Shown here one piece after another: positions 24,581 through 32,629 of a stretch of 64,000 nt of DNA. Numbering within the stretch: the first letter of the stretch is position 1; every line of letters starts with the position of its first letter. The translations under genes were made by a program, and so were the position numbers. Source of the stretch: Archangium lipolyticum. GTDB lineage: Bacteria; Myxococcota; Myxococcia; Myxococcales; Myxococcaceae. Under the pieces are notes generated by a model, which searched no databases, was not told where the DNA came from, and saw only the letters and a list, made by a program, of their open reading frames with translations. Location: assembly GCF_024623785.1 (NCBI RefSeq), contig NZ_JANKBZ010000004.1, forward strand, positions 186,001 through 250,000, written 5' to 3'.

Positions 24581-26254
24581 ATGAGCCTTCCCCTGTCCGG
24601 ATTCGAGATGGCCTTCAAGGCCCTGCCGGAGCCCGCCTACCTTCTGGACGAGGCGGGCCAGGTGCTCGCGTGCAGCGAGGCCGGCGCGAGGGTGTTGGGG
24701 CTGGTGCCGGAGCTGCTCGTCGGCCAACGGTGGGCCGGGCTGGCGCTGGGGGCCGAGGAAGGGGTCCTGCTGGAGTCCGGGCGGAGCATGGCGCTGGCCA
24801 GCGAGGGAACACACTCGGTGCAGGCCACGTGGCCGGGCGAGGCCGGCCCCCGGCCCCACACCTTCAGCTTCACCGCGCTGAGGGACGAACAGGGCCCGGG
24901 ACGGATGCTGGTGATGGTGCGGCCTCTCACGGAGGCGGAGTCCGCGTACTCGCGCGCACTGGCGCTGGAGCAGGCCGCCCGGGCCGAGGTGGAAGCGGCC
25001 GAGCGCCGGCAGTCCTTCCTCTACCAGGCGATGACGACGCTCTTCGCCCACCCGCCGGATCCGCAGGGCATGTACACGCTGCTGGCGCACCTGGCGGTGC
25101 CGGACCTGGCGGACTGGTGCCTGGTGGACGCGGTGGAGCAGGGCGCGTGGGTGTCGCGCGTGGCGGTGGCGCACCTGGATCCGACACAGACGGAGCAGGC
25201 GCGTGCGCTGACGAAGCGCTTCGAGCGGCGCCCGGCGCCGGTGGGCGTGCTGCGGGTGCTGCACACGGGCGAGCCGGAGCTGGTGCCGGCGGTGACGGAC
25301 TCCCTGCTGCGCGCGGCCGCCAGCGAGCCCGAGCACCCGGAGCTGCTCAGCCGGCTGCAGGCGCGCTCGTACATGATCATCCCCCTGAAGGCGCGGGGGC
25401 ACACGCTGGGGGCGGTGACGTTCGTCTCGAGTGCCTCGGGGAGACGCTACGGCCCGAACGACCTGGCGCTGGCGGAGGACCTGTGCGTGCGGGCGAGCCT
25501 GGCCATCGACAACGCGCGGCTCTTCGGTGAGTCGAGGCGGGCCACGCGGGCGCGGGAGGACCTGCTGGCGGTGGTGTCCCACGACCTGAAGAACCCGCTG
25601 GGGGTGGTGCAGCTGGCGTCGGCGCTGCTGCTGCGCACGTGGCAGGGGAAACCGGGCGGCGAGCAGGTGCAGAAGCAGGCGGGCCGCATCCAGGCGGCGG
25701 CGGAGCGGATGGGGCGGCTGATCTCGGACCTGCTGGACTGGGGGCGGATCGAAGCGGGAGGGCTGCCGCTGGAACCCTCGGTGCAGGAGGTGGCCTCGCT
25801 GGCGACGGAGGCGCTGGAGAGCGTGCGCCCCCTGGCGGAGGCGCGAGGGCTGAGGGTGGCGGCGGAGCTGCCGGAAGAGAACGTGCGGGTGAAGTGCGAT
25901 CGGACGCGGGTGTTGCAGGTGCTGGGCAACCTGCTGGGCAACGCGGTGAAGTTCACGCCGGACGGCGGACAGCTGACGGTGGGAGCGCGGGTGCACCGGG
26001 GAGAGGTGCGGCTCTGGGTGAAGGACACGGGGACGGGGATCCGGCCGGAGGCACTGCCCCACGTCTTCGAGCGCTACTGGCAGGCGAAGGAAGCGGAGAG
26101 CCGGGGAACGGGCCTGGGCCTCTACATCGCCAAGGGAATCGTGGAAGCGCACGGTGGGCGCATCTGGGCGGAGAGCGAGCAGGACAAGGGAAGCACCTTC
26201 ACGTTCACGCTGCCGTTGGTGAACCTGAAACCGGAGACGCACCCGCCCGTGTAA
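24581..26254 (+). CDS. PAS-GAF sensor histidine kinase
   Basis: 557 residues, cytoplasmic, without membrane segments. PAS-like 1-115, coiled linker, GAF about 145-315, HisKA with His334 (VVSHDLKNPL), and HATPase_c about 430-545 (LGNAVKFTPDGG, VKDTGTGIRPE, GTGLGLYIAKGIVEAHGGR). It autophosphorylates and passes phosphate to a receiver that is not adjacent. It starts 138 bases after cheB with no overlap, so it may be a separate unit or the terminal gene of the chemosensory operon. The receiver of the hybrid CheA is a conceivable partner (speculative). A REP-like palindrome follows its stop. Confidence 0.9.
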   Translation: MSLPLSGFEMAFKALPEPAYLLDEAGQVLACSEAGARVLGLVPELLVGQRWAGLALGAEEGVLLESGRSMALASEGTHSVQATWPGEAGPRPHTFSFTALRDEQGPGRMLVMVRPLTEAESAYSRALALEQAARAEVEAAERRQSFLYQAMTTLFAHPPDPQGMYTLLAHLAVPDLADWCLVDAVEQGAWVSRVAVAHLDPTQTEQARALTKRFERRPAPVGVLRVLHTGEPELVPAVTDSLLRAAASEPEHPELLSRLQARSYMIIPLKARGHTLGAVTFVSSASGRRYGPNDLALAEDLCVRASLAIDNARLFGESRRATRAREDLLAVVSHDLKNPLGVVQLASALLLRTWQGKPGGEQVQKQAGRIQAAAERMGRLISDLLDWGRIEAGGLPLEPSVQEVASLATEALESVRPLAEARGLRVAAELPEENVRVKCDRTRVLQVLGNLLGNAVKFTPDGGQLTVGARVHRGEVRLWVKDTGTGIRPEALPHVFERYWQAKEAESRGTGLGLYIAKGIVEAHGGRIWAESEQDKGSTFTFTLPLVNLKPETHPPV

Positions 26255-26256
26255 AT

Positions 26257-26290
26257 CCCCTCTCCCTCTGGGAGAGGGCCAGGGTGAGGG
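26257..26290. repeat. REP-like palindromic repeat, copy A
   Basis: A palindrome CCCTCTCCCTCTGGGAGAGG plus a final G (26258-26278), with the tail ending AGGGTGAGGG, directly after the histidine kinase stop. The same unit recurs at 43997, 44057, 52530 and 53183. It could fold into a 9-bp hairpin with a 3-base loop and may also stop transcription. Confidence 0.8.
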
Positions 26291-26323
26291 TAATCGTCCC
26301 CGTCCCCGTCCTCCCGCCCGTAC

Positions 26324-26704
26324 TTACCCCCCCACGGGAGCGTGCTGGGTCACCGTGCGGACCAGCACGAAACTCCCCGTGGGTCCGAGGGCAATGACAT
26401 ACGTCTCGTGCTCCACCTCGACGAGGGAGCCCGTGGAGGCCTCGGGCTGACCCTCCAACCACACGAGGGCATCGCCCATGGAGTGGAAGGCGCGGATGGG
26501 AAGGGAAGAAGCCTCGACGGTGGAGGGAGAGGCGAGCCACTCACGAAAAGCCCCGAGCTGCTCGCTGTGGTGGAGGAACAGGAGTGCGCGGGCGGCGAGG
26601 GAGATGGCGGCATGCTCATCCGACTCGGGCGGGTGGGAGCGGGCCGCGGAGACGAGCGCTCGCAGCGTCCGCTCCAGGCCGGGCTCGGAAGAGGATTCGT
26701 CCAT
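26324..26704 (-). CDS. Small cytoplasmic protein of unknown function
   Basis: 126 residues. The N-terminal half is helical (ERTLRALVSAARSHP, AAISLAARALLFLHHSEQLG); the second half is beta-rich, with ALVWLEGQPEASTGSLVEVE and TYVIALGPTGSFVLVRTV. No signal peptide, membrane segment or catalytic motif is seen and no family is recognised. AGGGGGTGCACC precedes the ATG. It stands alone between the REP repeat and a hairpin. Confidence 0.5.
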   Translation of the reverse strand: MDESSSEPGLERTLRALVSAARSHPPESDEHAAISLAARALLFLHHSEQLGAFREWLASPSTVEASSLPIRAFHSMGDALVWLEGQPEASTGSLVEVEHETYVIALGPTGSFVLVRTVTQHAPVGG

Positions 26705-26867
26705 GGTGCACCCCCTGCGCGTGGAACACGGAGATGCGTATCAATCTGGCCGAGCCAGTGGCGGAGACAAGCCCGGCGAGGCGGAAGCGCACGGTTGTCG
26801 ACGGGCATTCCGGAGGAGGAGCCCAGGCGCACTCCTGTCATGTCCGGCCCCGTGCGGGAAACCCGAC

Positions 26868-26894
26868 ACTCCGGCGTCCCCACCACGCCGGAGT
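26868..26894 (-). terminator. Hairpin terminator after the TPR-like gene
   Basis: ACTCCGGCGT (26868-26877) and ACGCCGGAGT (26885-26894) form a perfect 10-bp stem with a 7-base loop, 24 bases beyond the minus-strand stop at 26918. A T-run is lacking, so this may be a terminator or an RNA 3'-end stabiliser. Confidence 0.55.
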
Positions 26895-26917
26895 ACGCGG
26901 GGCCCGCGGCGCCCTGG

Positions 26918-27469
26918 TCAGCCCTCATCGAGAGAGAGGAGGCCCGCGCGGACGGCCTTCTCCCTCGCGTCGTCCACGACGTTCGAGATGCGAGCGGATT
27001 CCGGGAAGACCCGTTCGGCCAATTCAGCCAGCTTCAGGGCCTTCTCCAACGTATCCGTCCGCCGCTCGGTGACCCAGAAGTCGATGAGCCCCGCCCAGGA
27101 ATTCTCGAGCGCACGCAGGGCACTCGTCACGCTCTCCTCGAAGAGCTTCTCCGCCTGCTCGGGCGAGTCGCGGAAGACATACATGAAATGGGCGAACTCC
27201 AGCAGCGAGGGTGCACTCCGTGCCGAGGCCTGAACCGCCTGCTCCAGCAACCGTTGGATCTCCGCGAGGGCATCCTCTGTGCCGACCCCGGGCTCGTCCG
27301 TCAGCCGTAACAGTCGTGCGAGCTCCAGCAGGTTGGGCGTGAAGGCAGGACAGTCCCGGGTCAGTTCCCGGAGTTGCTGGAGCTGCTCCGGGCTCGCCTC
27401 ATTGGCTGAACCAGCCTGTCGGGCCGCTCGCATCCTGGCCATCATCTGTTCGAGACTGGGATGTGCCAT
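26918..27469 (-). CDS. TPR-like helical protein
   Basis: 183 residues, all-helical. Successive blocks resemble degenerate tetratricopeptide repeats: SPEQLQQLRELTRDCPAFTP, the DALAEIQRLLEQAVQAS block, DSPEQAEKLFEESVTSALRA and LEKALKLAELAERVFPESAR. No catalytic motif. It probably mediates protein contacts in the cytoplasm. It is the second gene of a pair with the lipoprotein at 27477-27962 (7-base gap), so the two may act together at the cell envelope. GAGGAGCAG precedes the ATG. Confidence 0.55.
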   Translation of the reverse strand: MAHPSLEQMMARMRAARQAGSANEASPEQLQQLRELTRDCPAFTPNLLELARLLRLTDEPGVGTEDALAEIQRLLEQAVQASARSAPSLLEFAHFMYVFRDSPEQAEKLFEESVTSALRALENSWAGLIDFWVTERRTDTLEKALKLAELAERVFPESARISNVVDDAREKAVRAGLLSLDEG

Positions 27470-27476
27470 CTGCTCC

Positions 27477-27962
27477 TCAGAGCTTGTCCATGAGGCGCGT
27501 CTGCTCCTTGATGAGCTTGGCGGCCTCCTTCAACTGGGCCTTGGTCGCGAGGCTGAAGTCTCCACCATCCAGCATCTTCTCGATCTGATACAGGGTGTAG
27601 TCCTTGAGCTGTGAGGGAAAACCCTTCGCCCGATGGAGGCGCGCGGGAATGTCCCCCAGCTTCGTGTTCAGTTGGGCGATGCGCTCCAACAGACGGGCAG
27701 CTTGCGACTTGGACAGCAGACCCGCGGCGCTGGATTCAGCGATGAGCGCCTCGGCTTCGGCGAATTTCCCCTGAGCGATCAGCGCGTGGATACGGGTGAC
27801 GACCGTACTGCCTTTGACGCGCACGCCATCATCAGGTTGATCGCGCTCCACCTGGGGTACGGCGGCATGCTCGCGCATGCCACTGGCATCATGGCCGCAT
27901 GCACCGACGGACAGGAGGAGGAGGAGCAGAAGCCCGCACAAGAGCACCACCTGGTTCCTCAC
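27477..27962 (-). CDS. Lipoprotein of unknown function
   Basis: 161 residues. The N-terminal hydrophobic run of Leu ends in a lipobox (SVGAC, Cys at about 22), so it should be lipid-anchored. The mature part has a helical region with VVTRIHALIAQGKFAEAEAL that looks like one TPR-like hairpin, and a Lys-rich C-terminus. GTG 27962 is preferred over a start at 27992 because AACAGGAGG lies 5 bases before it and the signal peptide then begins normally. No family is recognised. Confidence 0.6.
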   Translation of the reverse strand: MRNQVVLLCGLLLLLLLSVGACGHDASGMREHAAVPQVERDQPDDGVRVKGSTVVTRIHALIAQGKFAEAEALIAESSAAGLLSKSQAARLLERIAQLNTKLGDIPARLHRAKGFPSQLKDYTLYQIEKMLDGGDFSLATKAQLKEAAKLIKEQTRLMDKL

Positions 27963-28105
27963 GAGCACCTCCTGTTGCCGTGGAGGCAACAAGGATAGAC
28001 CTCGGCACCGCTCTCTCTGAGAAAAAGGAAGACGAACCCCGGGGGGGAAAACCCCGCCCCCGGGGTTCCGTCGGTGATGCCCGCCCGGTTATCCTGCGAG
28101 CATCC

Positions 28106-28786
28106 ATGCGTCCCCGTCTGCTCTTCCTCCTCGCGCTCGCCGCGGCGCCCTCGGCCTGGGCACAGCCGCCGGGCCCGGAGCCACTCCCGCCCCCTGACGC
28201 CGCCCCGCGCGCCCTGCCCCGCTCGGAGCTGCGCGTGGACCTCGGTGCCCTCTCCGGCGGCTACACGTACGGTGGTGGTGCGTGGATGGACCCCCTCGCC
28301 TCACAGGCGGCCTCGGGCCACCTCCTCCTCGGTGGCTTCACCGTCGACGCCGGTGTCCTCTCCCTCGTGCCCCTGCAACGCCGCGGCCCTGGCGCCAGCC
28401 TCACCCTCACCGCCCGCGCCGGCTACACCGGCGAGCGCTGGAGCCTCGTCGGCGGCCCCGTGCTCAACCTCGCCTACACCGCCCGGCCCGCGCTCCAGGT
28501 GCTGCCCTCGGTGAAGGCCCTCTACCGCGTGGGCCCCGTGGACCTGCACGCGGGCGTGCTCGACCTGCACGGCCTCGTCCCCGCGCACGTCGGCGCCTCC
28601 TGGAACGGACTGGGCCTCGCGTATGTCCTTCCCCTCGGAGCCCGCGCGTGGGCCCACATCCCCCTCTCCTCCGCCCTCGGCCTCCGGGTGGAGGGCTTCG
28701 CCTTCCGCCTCGGCAGCGCCCAGTCCGCGATGCTCACCGTGGGCCTCTCCGCCCTCCCCTCCCCTTCCACCTCCGCCCAGCCATGA
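28106..28786 (+). CDS. Predicted outer-membrane or exported beta-rich protein
   Basis: 226 residues. A signal peptide (LLFLLALAAAPSAWA, cleavage near residue 19) and a Pro-rich segment lead to alternating hydrophobic strands such as HLLLGGFTVDAGVLSLVPL, GASLTLTARAGYTGERWSLV and AMLTVGLSAL. This suggests a small beta-barrel or beta-sandwich. The last residues are Ser/Pro-rich and not a classic C-terminal barrel signature, so barrel status is uncertain. Its TGA overlaps the ATG of the GH1 gene, so both are made together; a role in envelope carbohydrate use is possible (inference). Confidence 0.5.
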   Translation: MRPRLLFLLALAAAPSAWAQPPGPEPLPPPDAAPRALPRSELRVDLGALSGGYTYGGGAWMDPLASQAASGHLLLGGFTVDAGVLSLVPLQRRGPGASLTLTARAGYTGERWSLVGGPVLNLAYTARPALQVLPSVKALYRVGPVDLHAGVLDLHGLVPAHVGASWNGLGLAYVLPLGARAWAHIPLSSALGLRVEGFAFRLGSAQSAMLTVGLSALPSPSTSAQP

Positions 28787-30189
28787 GCCCCCGCCCCCTC
28801 CTCCTCGGCCTCGCCCTCCTCGCGGGTTGTAGCGAGCGGCCCTCGTTCGATCCGGCCCGGGTGAACGCCGCGCCCATCGGCAAGGGCCTTCCCCGGGGCT
28901 TCCTCCTCGGCACCTCCACCTCCAGCCATCAAATCGAGGGCGGCAACGAGAACGACTGGGCCGCCTGGGAGCGCACCTCCTTCCCGGATGGCACGCCCCA
29001 CATCAAGGACCGGAGCATGTCCGGCCCCGCCTCGGACTCGTGGAACCGCTTCGACGAGGACGTGAAGTCGATGAAGCAGCTGGGCTCCAACGCCTACCGC
29101 TTCGGCGTGGAGTGGAGCCGCCTGGAGCCCACGCCCGGCGCCTGGAACGAAGAGGCCGCCGAGCGCTACCGTCAGTGGGCCCATACCCTGCGCGTCCAGG
29201 GAATCGAGCCCATGGTGACGCTGCACCACTTCACCCTGCCCAACTGGGTGGCCGAGTCCGGTGGCTGGGAGAACCCCGCCACGCTGGACGCCTTCGAGCG
29301 CTTCTCGGGCAAGGTGGCCGAGCTGCTCGGCGCCGACGTGGACTGGTGGTGCACCATCAACGAGCCCAACGTGCAGGCGGTGTTCGGCTACATGGACGGC
29401 GTCTGGCCTCCGGGGAAGACGGACACCGCGGCTGCGGCCCAGGTGATGGCCAACCTCCTGGAGGCCCACGCCCGCGCCACGCGCCAGCTACGGACCCTCG
29501 ACACGGTGGACGCGGACGGGGACGGCAAGGCCACGCTCATCAGCATCGCCCACCACGTGCGCTACTTCCAGCCCGCCAGCGGCTCCGTCACCGACGTGAC
29601 CGTGGCCGGCCTCACCGACGCCTTCTTCAACGAGAGCATCCCCGAGGCCCTGCGCACCGGCCGCATCTCCCTCTTCGTGCCCGGCACGGTGTCCCTCCAG
29701 CGGGACATCCCCGGCCTGAAGGGATCCATCGATTACCTCGGCATCAATTACTACACGAGGGACCACATCCGTCAGGACGCCTCACCGTCCTTTTCCCACA
29801 AGTACGTACCCGCCGGGTACGACACCAACGACCTGGGCTGGGAGCTATACCCGGAGGGCCTCTATCTGCAGCTCGAGCGCTATGCGAACCTCGGCGTGCC
29901 GCTGGTGGTCACGGAGAACGGGATGGATGACCGCACGGGCGAGCGCCGGCCGTACTACCTTCGCAGCCACCTGTACGCGGTGGAGCAGGCGGTGGCGAAG
30001 GGGGTGGACGTGCGCGGCTACTTCCACTGGAGCCTGATCGACAACTTCGAGTGGGCGGAGGGGTACGAACCGCGCTTCGGCCTGTTCCGGGTCGATCGTG
30101 CGAACATGGAATTGACGAGACAAGCCACACCCGCAGTGGAGACGTTCCGGGAAGCCGCGAGGAACCTGGGATTGACGCCCACTCCCTGA
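28783..30189 (+). CDS. Lipid-anchored GH1 beta-glucosidase-like enzyme
   Basis: 468 residues. The signal peptide ends in a lipobox LLAGC (Cys16), unusual for GH1 enzymes, which are mostly cytoplasmic. The catalytic fold begins FLLGTSTSSHQIEGG. The acid/base Glu194 is in CTINEPN and the nucleophile Glu378 in VTENG; YFHWSLIDNFEWAEGYEPRF is the classic C-terminal GH1 block. It should hydrolyse beta-glucosides or related sugars at the membrane surface. It is co-translated with the beta-rich exported protein upstream. Confidence 0.9.
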   Translation: MSPRPLLLGLALLAGCSERPSFDPARVNAAPIGKGLPRGFLLGTSTSSHQIEGGNENDWAAWERTSFPDGTPHIKDRSMSGPASDSWNRFDEDVKSMKQLGSNAYRFGVEWSRLEPTPGAWNEEAAERYRQWAHTLRVQGIEPMVTLHHFTLPNWVAESGGWENPATLDAFERFSGKVAELLGADVDWWCTINEPNVQAVFGYMDGVWPPGKTDTAAAAQVMANLLEAHARATRQLRTLDTVDADGDGKATLISIAHHVRYFQPASGSVTDVTVAGLTDAFFNESIPEALRTGRISLFVPGTVSLQRDIPGLKGSIDYLGINYYTRDHIRQDASPSFSHKYVPAGYDTNDLGWELYPEGLYLQLERYANLGVPLVVTENGMDDRTGERRPYYLRSHLYAVEQAVAKGVDVRGYFHWSLIDNFEWAEGYEPRFGLFRVDRANMELTRQATPAVETFREAARNLGLTPTP

Positions 30190-30240
30190 TGGACGGGAGG
30201 GCGAATTTTCCGGAAAGTATAAAGTTAGAGGGGTGACACC

Positions 30241-30732
30241 ATGGGCGTGATCCAGTTCATCGACGATTTCCGTTCCCTCCACACGCGAGCCCGCCGTGGG
30301 CAGCTGCCGGAGTCAGAACGGCAGGCCTACCTGGCGGCGCGCGAGCAGTTCGCGCGGGCGCTGTTGAATGCCCAGGGCCTGATGTTGGACGGAGCGGAGG
30401 CCCGGCGCCACTACCGCGTCGCGCACCAGCTGCCGGTGGAGCTCCAGATGGCGTATGGCAACGTGTGGACCAACACGTTGGACATCTCGGCGGGAGGCTT
30501 CTCGGTGATGCTGCCGCACGCGGTGGACACGGCGGAGCGACCGAGCACCCTGCTGCACCTGCCGGACGGCTCGTCACTGGCGGGCCGGGTGCGGGTGGTG
30601 TCGCAGTTCCAGAGGGCCGACAAGCACCGGGCCTCGTTCGCCTTCCTGGATCTCACCGAGCGTGAGATGGAGATGCTGGAGGGCTTCCTCATCGACTTCG
30701 CGCTGGATCGCGTGGGCATCACCCCTCCGTAG
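30241..30732 (+). CDS. PilZ-domain protein, first of a tandem pair
   Basis: 163 residues. An N-terminal helical region (1-55, with ARRGQLPESERQAYLAAREQFARAL abbreviated as QAYLAAREQFARALL) is followed by a PilZ fold. The c-di-GMP motifs are incomplete: ARRHYRV stands where RxxxR is expected and the second motif reads TLDISAGGFSVML instead of DxSxxG followed by a typical G. It may bind c-di-GMP weakly or not at all. It is a paralogue of the next gene, with 10 bases between them. AGAGGGGTG precedes the ATG. Likely links to the convergent chemosensory operon 2. Confidence 0.8.
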   Translation: MGVIQFIDDFRSLHTRARRGQLPESERQAYLAAREQFARALLNAQGLMLDGAEARRHYRVAHQLPVELQMAYGNVWTNTLDISAGGFSVMLPHAVDTAERPSTLLHLPDGSSLAGRVRVVSQFQRADKHRASFAFLDLTEREMEMLEGFLIDFALDRVGITPP

Positions 30733-30742
30733 AGGAGCCGTG

Positions 30743-31228
30743 ATGAGCCCGAACCAGTGGGTGGAGCACTTCCGGACGCTCCATGAGCGCGCGCGAAAGG
30801 GGCAGCTGCCAGAGGAAGACAGGCGGCGCTACGTCGCCGCGCGGGAGCAGTTCGCGCGGGCGCTGACGGCGGCCCAGGGAATGATGCTCCCCCCGGGCCA
30901 GTCCGCCCGCCGCACCTTCCGCATCGCGCAGGGGCTGCAGGTGGACCTGAGCCTGGCCACGGGGCCCACACGCTCCATGACGCTGGATGTGTCGTGTGGG
31001 GGCTTCTCGGTGATGATGCACAAGCCGCCCCCGGAGACGGAGGAGCCCGGCTTCACGCTGCGCCTGCCGGGCAATCAGGACCCGGTGACGGGCCGGGCGA
31101 AGCTGATCTCCGTGCAGCGGAAGATCGGCACCCACCGCGTCTCCTTCTCCATGCTGGGCATCCCCGACAAGGACATGGAGCGGCTGGAGTCGGCCCTGTT
31201 CGACCTGGCGCTGGAGCGCATCAAGTAG
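30743..31228 (+). CDS. PilZ-domain protein, second of a tandem pair
   Basis: 161 residues, same layout as its neighbour: shared N-terminus (EHFRTLHERARKGQLPEED versus DFRSLHTRARRGQLPESE) and PilZ core SARRTFRIAQGLQVDLSL and TLDVSCGGFSVMM. The two proteins clearly arose by tandem duplication. The first c-di-GMP motif is degenerate here too. Its last bases overlap the 3' end of the convergent cheR gene by 8. AGGAGCCGTG precedes the ATG. Confidence 0.8.
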   Translation: MSPNQWVEHFRTLHERARKGQLPEEDRRRYVAAREQFARALTAAQGMMLPPGQSARRTFRIAQGLQVDLSLATGPTRSMTLDVSCGGFSVMMHKPPPETEEPGFTLRLPGNQDPVTGRAKLISVQRKIGTHRVSFSMLGIPDKDMERLESALFDLALERIK

Positions 31229-32108
31229 GGCTGGTGCCCGTGGGAAGCGGGGGCTTCGCGCAGTAGATGTTGGGGGCCACGCAGCGGGCGGGCTCGGTGC
31301 CGCCGGTGAGGCTCTCCGCGTGTCCGAGGAAGAGGTAGCCCGTGGGAGGCAGCCGCCGCAGCAGCGCGCCCAGGGCCTGCGCCCGCGCCTGGGCTCCGAA
31401 GTAGATGAGGACGTTGCGGCAGAAGACGAGCTCGAAAGGCCCCGCCGGCCAGCCGCGCTCGTCGTTCAGGTTGACGCGCGCGAAGCGCAGCACCGAGCGC
31501 AGCTCCGGCCCCGCCTGCATCCACCCCTCCTGGCTGCGCACGCCCCGCTGCATGAAGGTGCGCAGCAGCGGCCCGGGGATGCTCGCCGCCCTCTCCACCG
31601 GCCACAGCCCCTGCCTGGCGCGCTCCAGGGCCCACGTGGACAGGTCCGTCGCCAGCACCTCCACCTCCCACCCCGAGCCCGGAGGGAAGTGCGCGAGCAG
31701 CTCCATGGCCAGCGAGTAGGGCTCCTCGCCAGTCGAGCACGCCGCGCTCCACACGCGCACCCGCCGCGCCATCAGCCCCTGTGCCGCCCGCCGCGTCCAC
31801 TCCGGGAAGACGCGCTGGCGCAGGAACTCGAAATGCTCCGGCTCGCGGAAGAAGTGCGTCTCGTTGGTGCAGAGGCAGTCCAACATCCGCACCCGCTCCG
31901 CCTCGTTGCCCCGGGTGATGACGAACCGGTAGTAGGCACCGAAGGACGGCAGCCCCAGCGCGCGCACCCGCCGTGACAGCCGTCCCACCAGCAGGGCCTG
32001 TTTCGTGGGGCCCAGGTGGATGCCCACCTCGCGCTCCACCAGCGTCTGGAAGAGGGCGAACTCCCGCTCGGTCAACGGGAGTGGGCCCACGCACTCATGA
32101 GCCCCCAC
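31221..32108 (-). CDS. cheR: CheR methyltransferase, last gene of chemosensory operon 2
   Basis: 295 residues from the chosen start, a plain CheR without TPR. N-terminal helical part LTEREFALFQTLVEREVGIH, NETHFFREPEHFEFL, S-adenosylmethionine site VWSAACSTGEEPYSLAMELL, ATDLSTWALERARQG and LVFCRNVLIYFG. It methylates receptor glutamates. GTG codons at 32144, 32108 and 32090 are all possible; 32108 overlaps the CheW stop (32095) modestly, and none has a strong ribosome site. There is no CheB in this operon. Confidence 0.9.
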   Translation of the reverse strand: MGAHECVGPLPLTEREFALFQTLVEREVGIHLGPTKQALLVGRLSRRVRALGLPSFGAYYRFVITRGNEAERVRMLDCLCTNETHFFREPEHFEFLRQRVFPEWTRRAAQGLMARRVRVWSAACSTGEEPYSLAMELLAHFPPGSGWEVEVLATDLSTWALERARQGLWPVERAASIPGPLLRTFMQRGVRSQEGWMQAGPELRSVLRFARVNLNDERGWPAGPFELVFCRNVLIYFGAQARAQALGALLRRLPPTGYLFLGHAESLTGGTEPARCVAPNIYCAKPPLPTGTSPT

Positions 32109-32613
32109 TGGCCACGCCCCCCACCAGGCCCAGCAACTCCTCACCGGACAGCATCCGCTCCAGGTCCAGCAGGAGGATGAAGCGCTGCTCCTGGCGGCCC
32201 ATGCCCCGCAGGTAGCTCATCGGCGTACGTATCCCGAAGGCGGGCGGAGGCTCGATGTCGTCCGCGCCCAGGTCGAGCACCTCGCTGACGGAGTCGGCCA
32301 GCAGCCCCAGCGCCGTGCGCTCGCCGTCCAGCAGCACCTCGACGATGACGAAGCACGTCCACCGGGTGATGGGGCGCGGGCCGAGCCCCATCTTCACCGC
32401 GAGGTCCACCACCGGCACCACCCGGCCCCGCAGGTTGATGACCCCCAGCACCGAGGGAGGCATCCCCGGCACCCGGGTGATGGGGACGTGCTCGATGATC
32501 TCCCGGATGCGCAGCAGCTCGATGGCGTACGTCTCGCCGGCCAGGGAGAAGCCCAGGTACTGCGCCGGACGCGCGATCTCCGGGGCGGTGCTCGTATTCG
32601 TGCTGGTGCTCAT
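32095..32613 (-). CDS. cheW: CheW coupling protein, chemosensory operon 2
   Basis: 172 residues. A Ser/Thr-rich N-terminus is followed by a canonical CheW domain: QYLGFSLAGETYAIELLRIR, VLGVINLRGRVVPVVDLAVK, GLLADSVSEVLDL and FILLLDLERMLSGEE. The NLRGRVVPVVDL block is textbook CheW. It joins the two upstream receptors to the CheA of this operon. It lies 16 bases downstream of the second MCP gene. Confidence 0.93.
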   Translation of the reverse strand: MSTSTNTSTAPEIARPAQYLGFSLAGETYAIELLRIREIIEHVPITRVPGMPPSVLGVINLRGRVVPVVDLAVKMGLGPRPITRWTCFVIVEVLLDGERTALGLLADSVSEVLDLGADDIEPPPAFGIRTPMSYLRGMGRQEQRFILLLDLERMLSGEELLGLVGGVASGGS

Positions 32614-32629
32614 GGTGGGGCTCTCCGTC

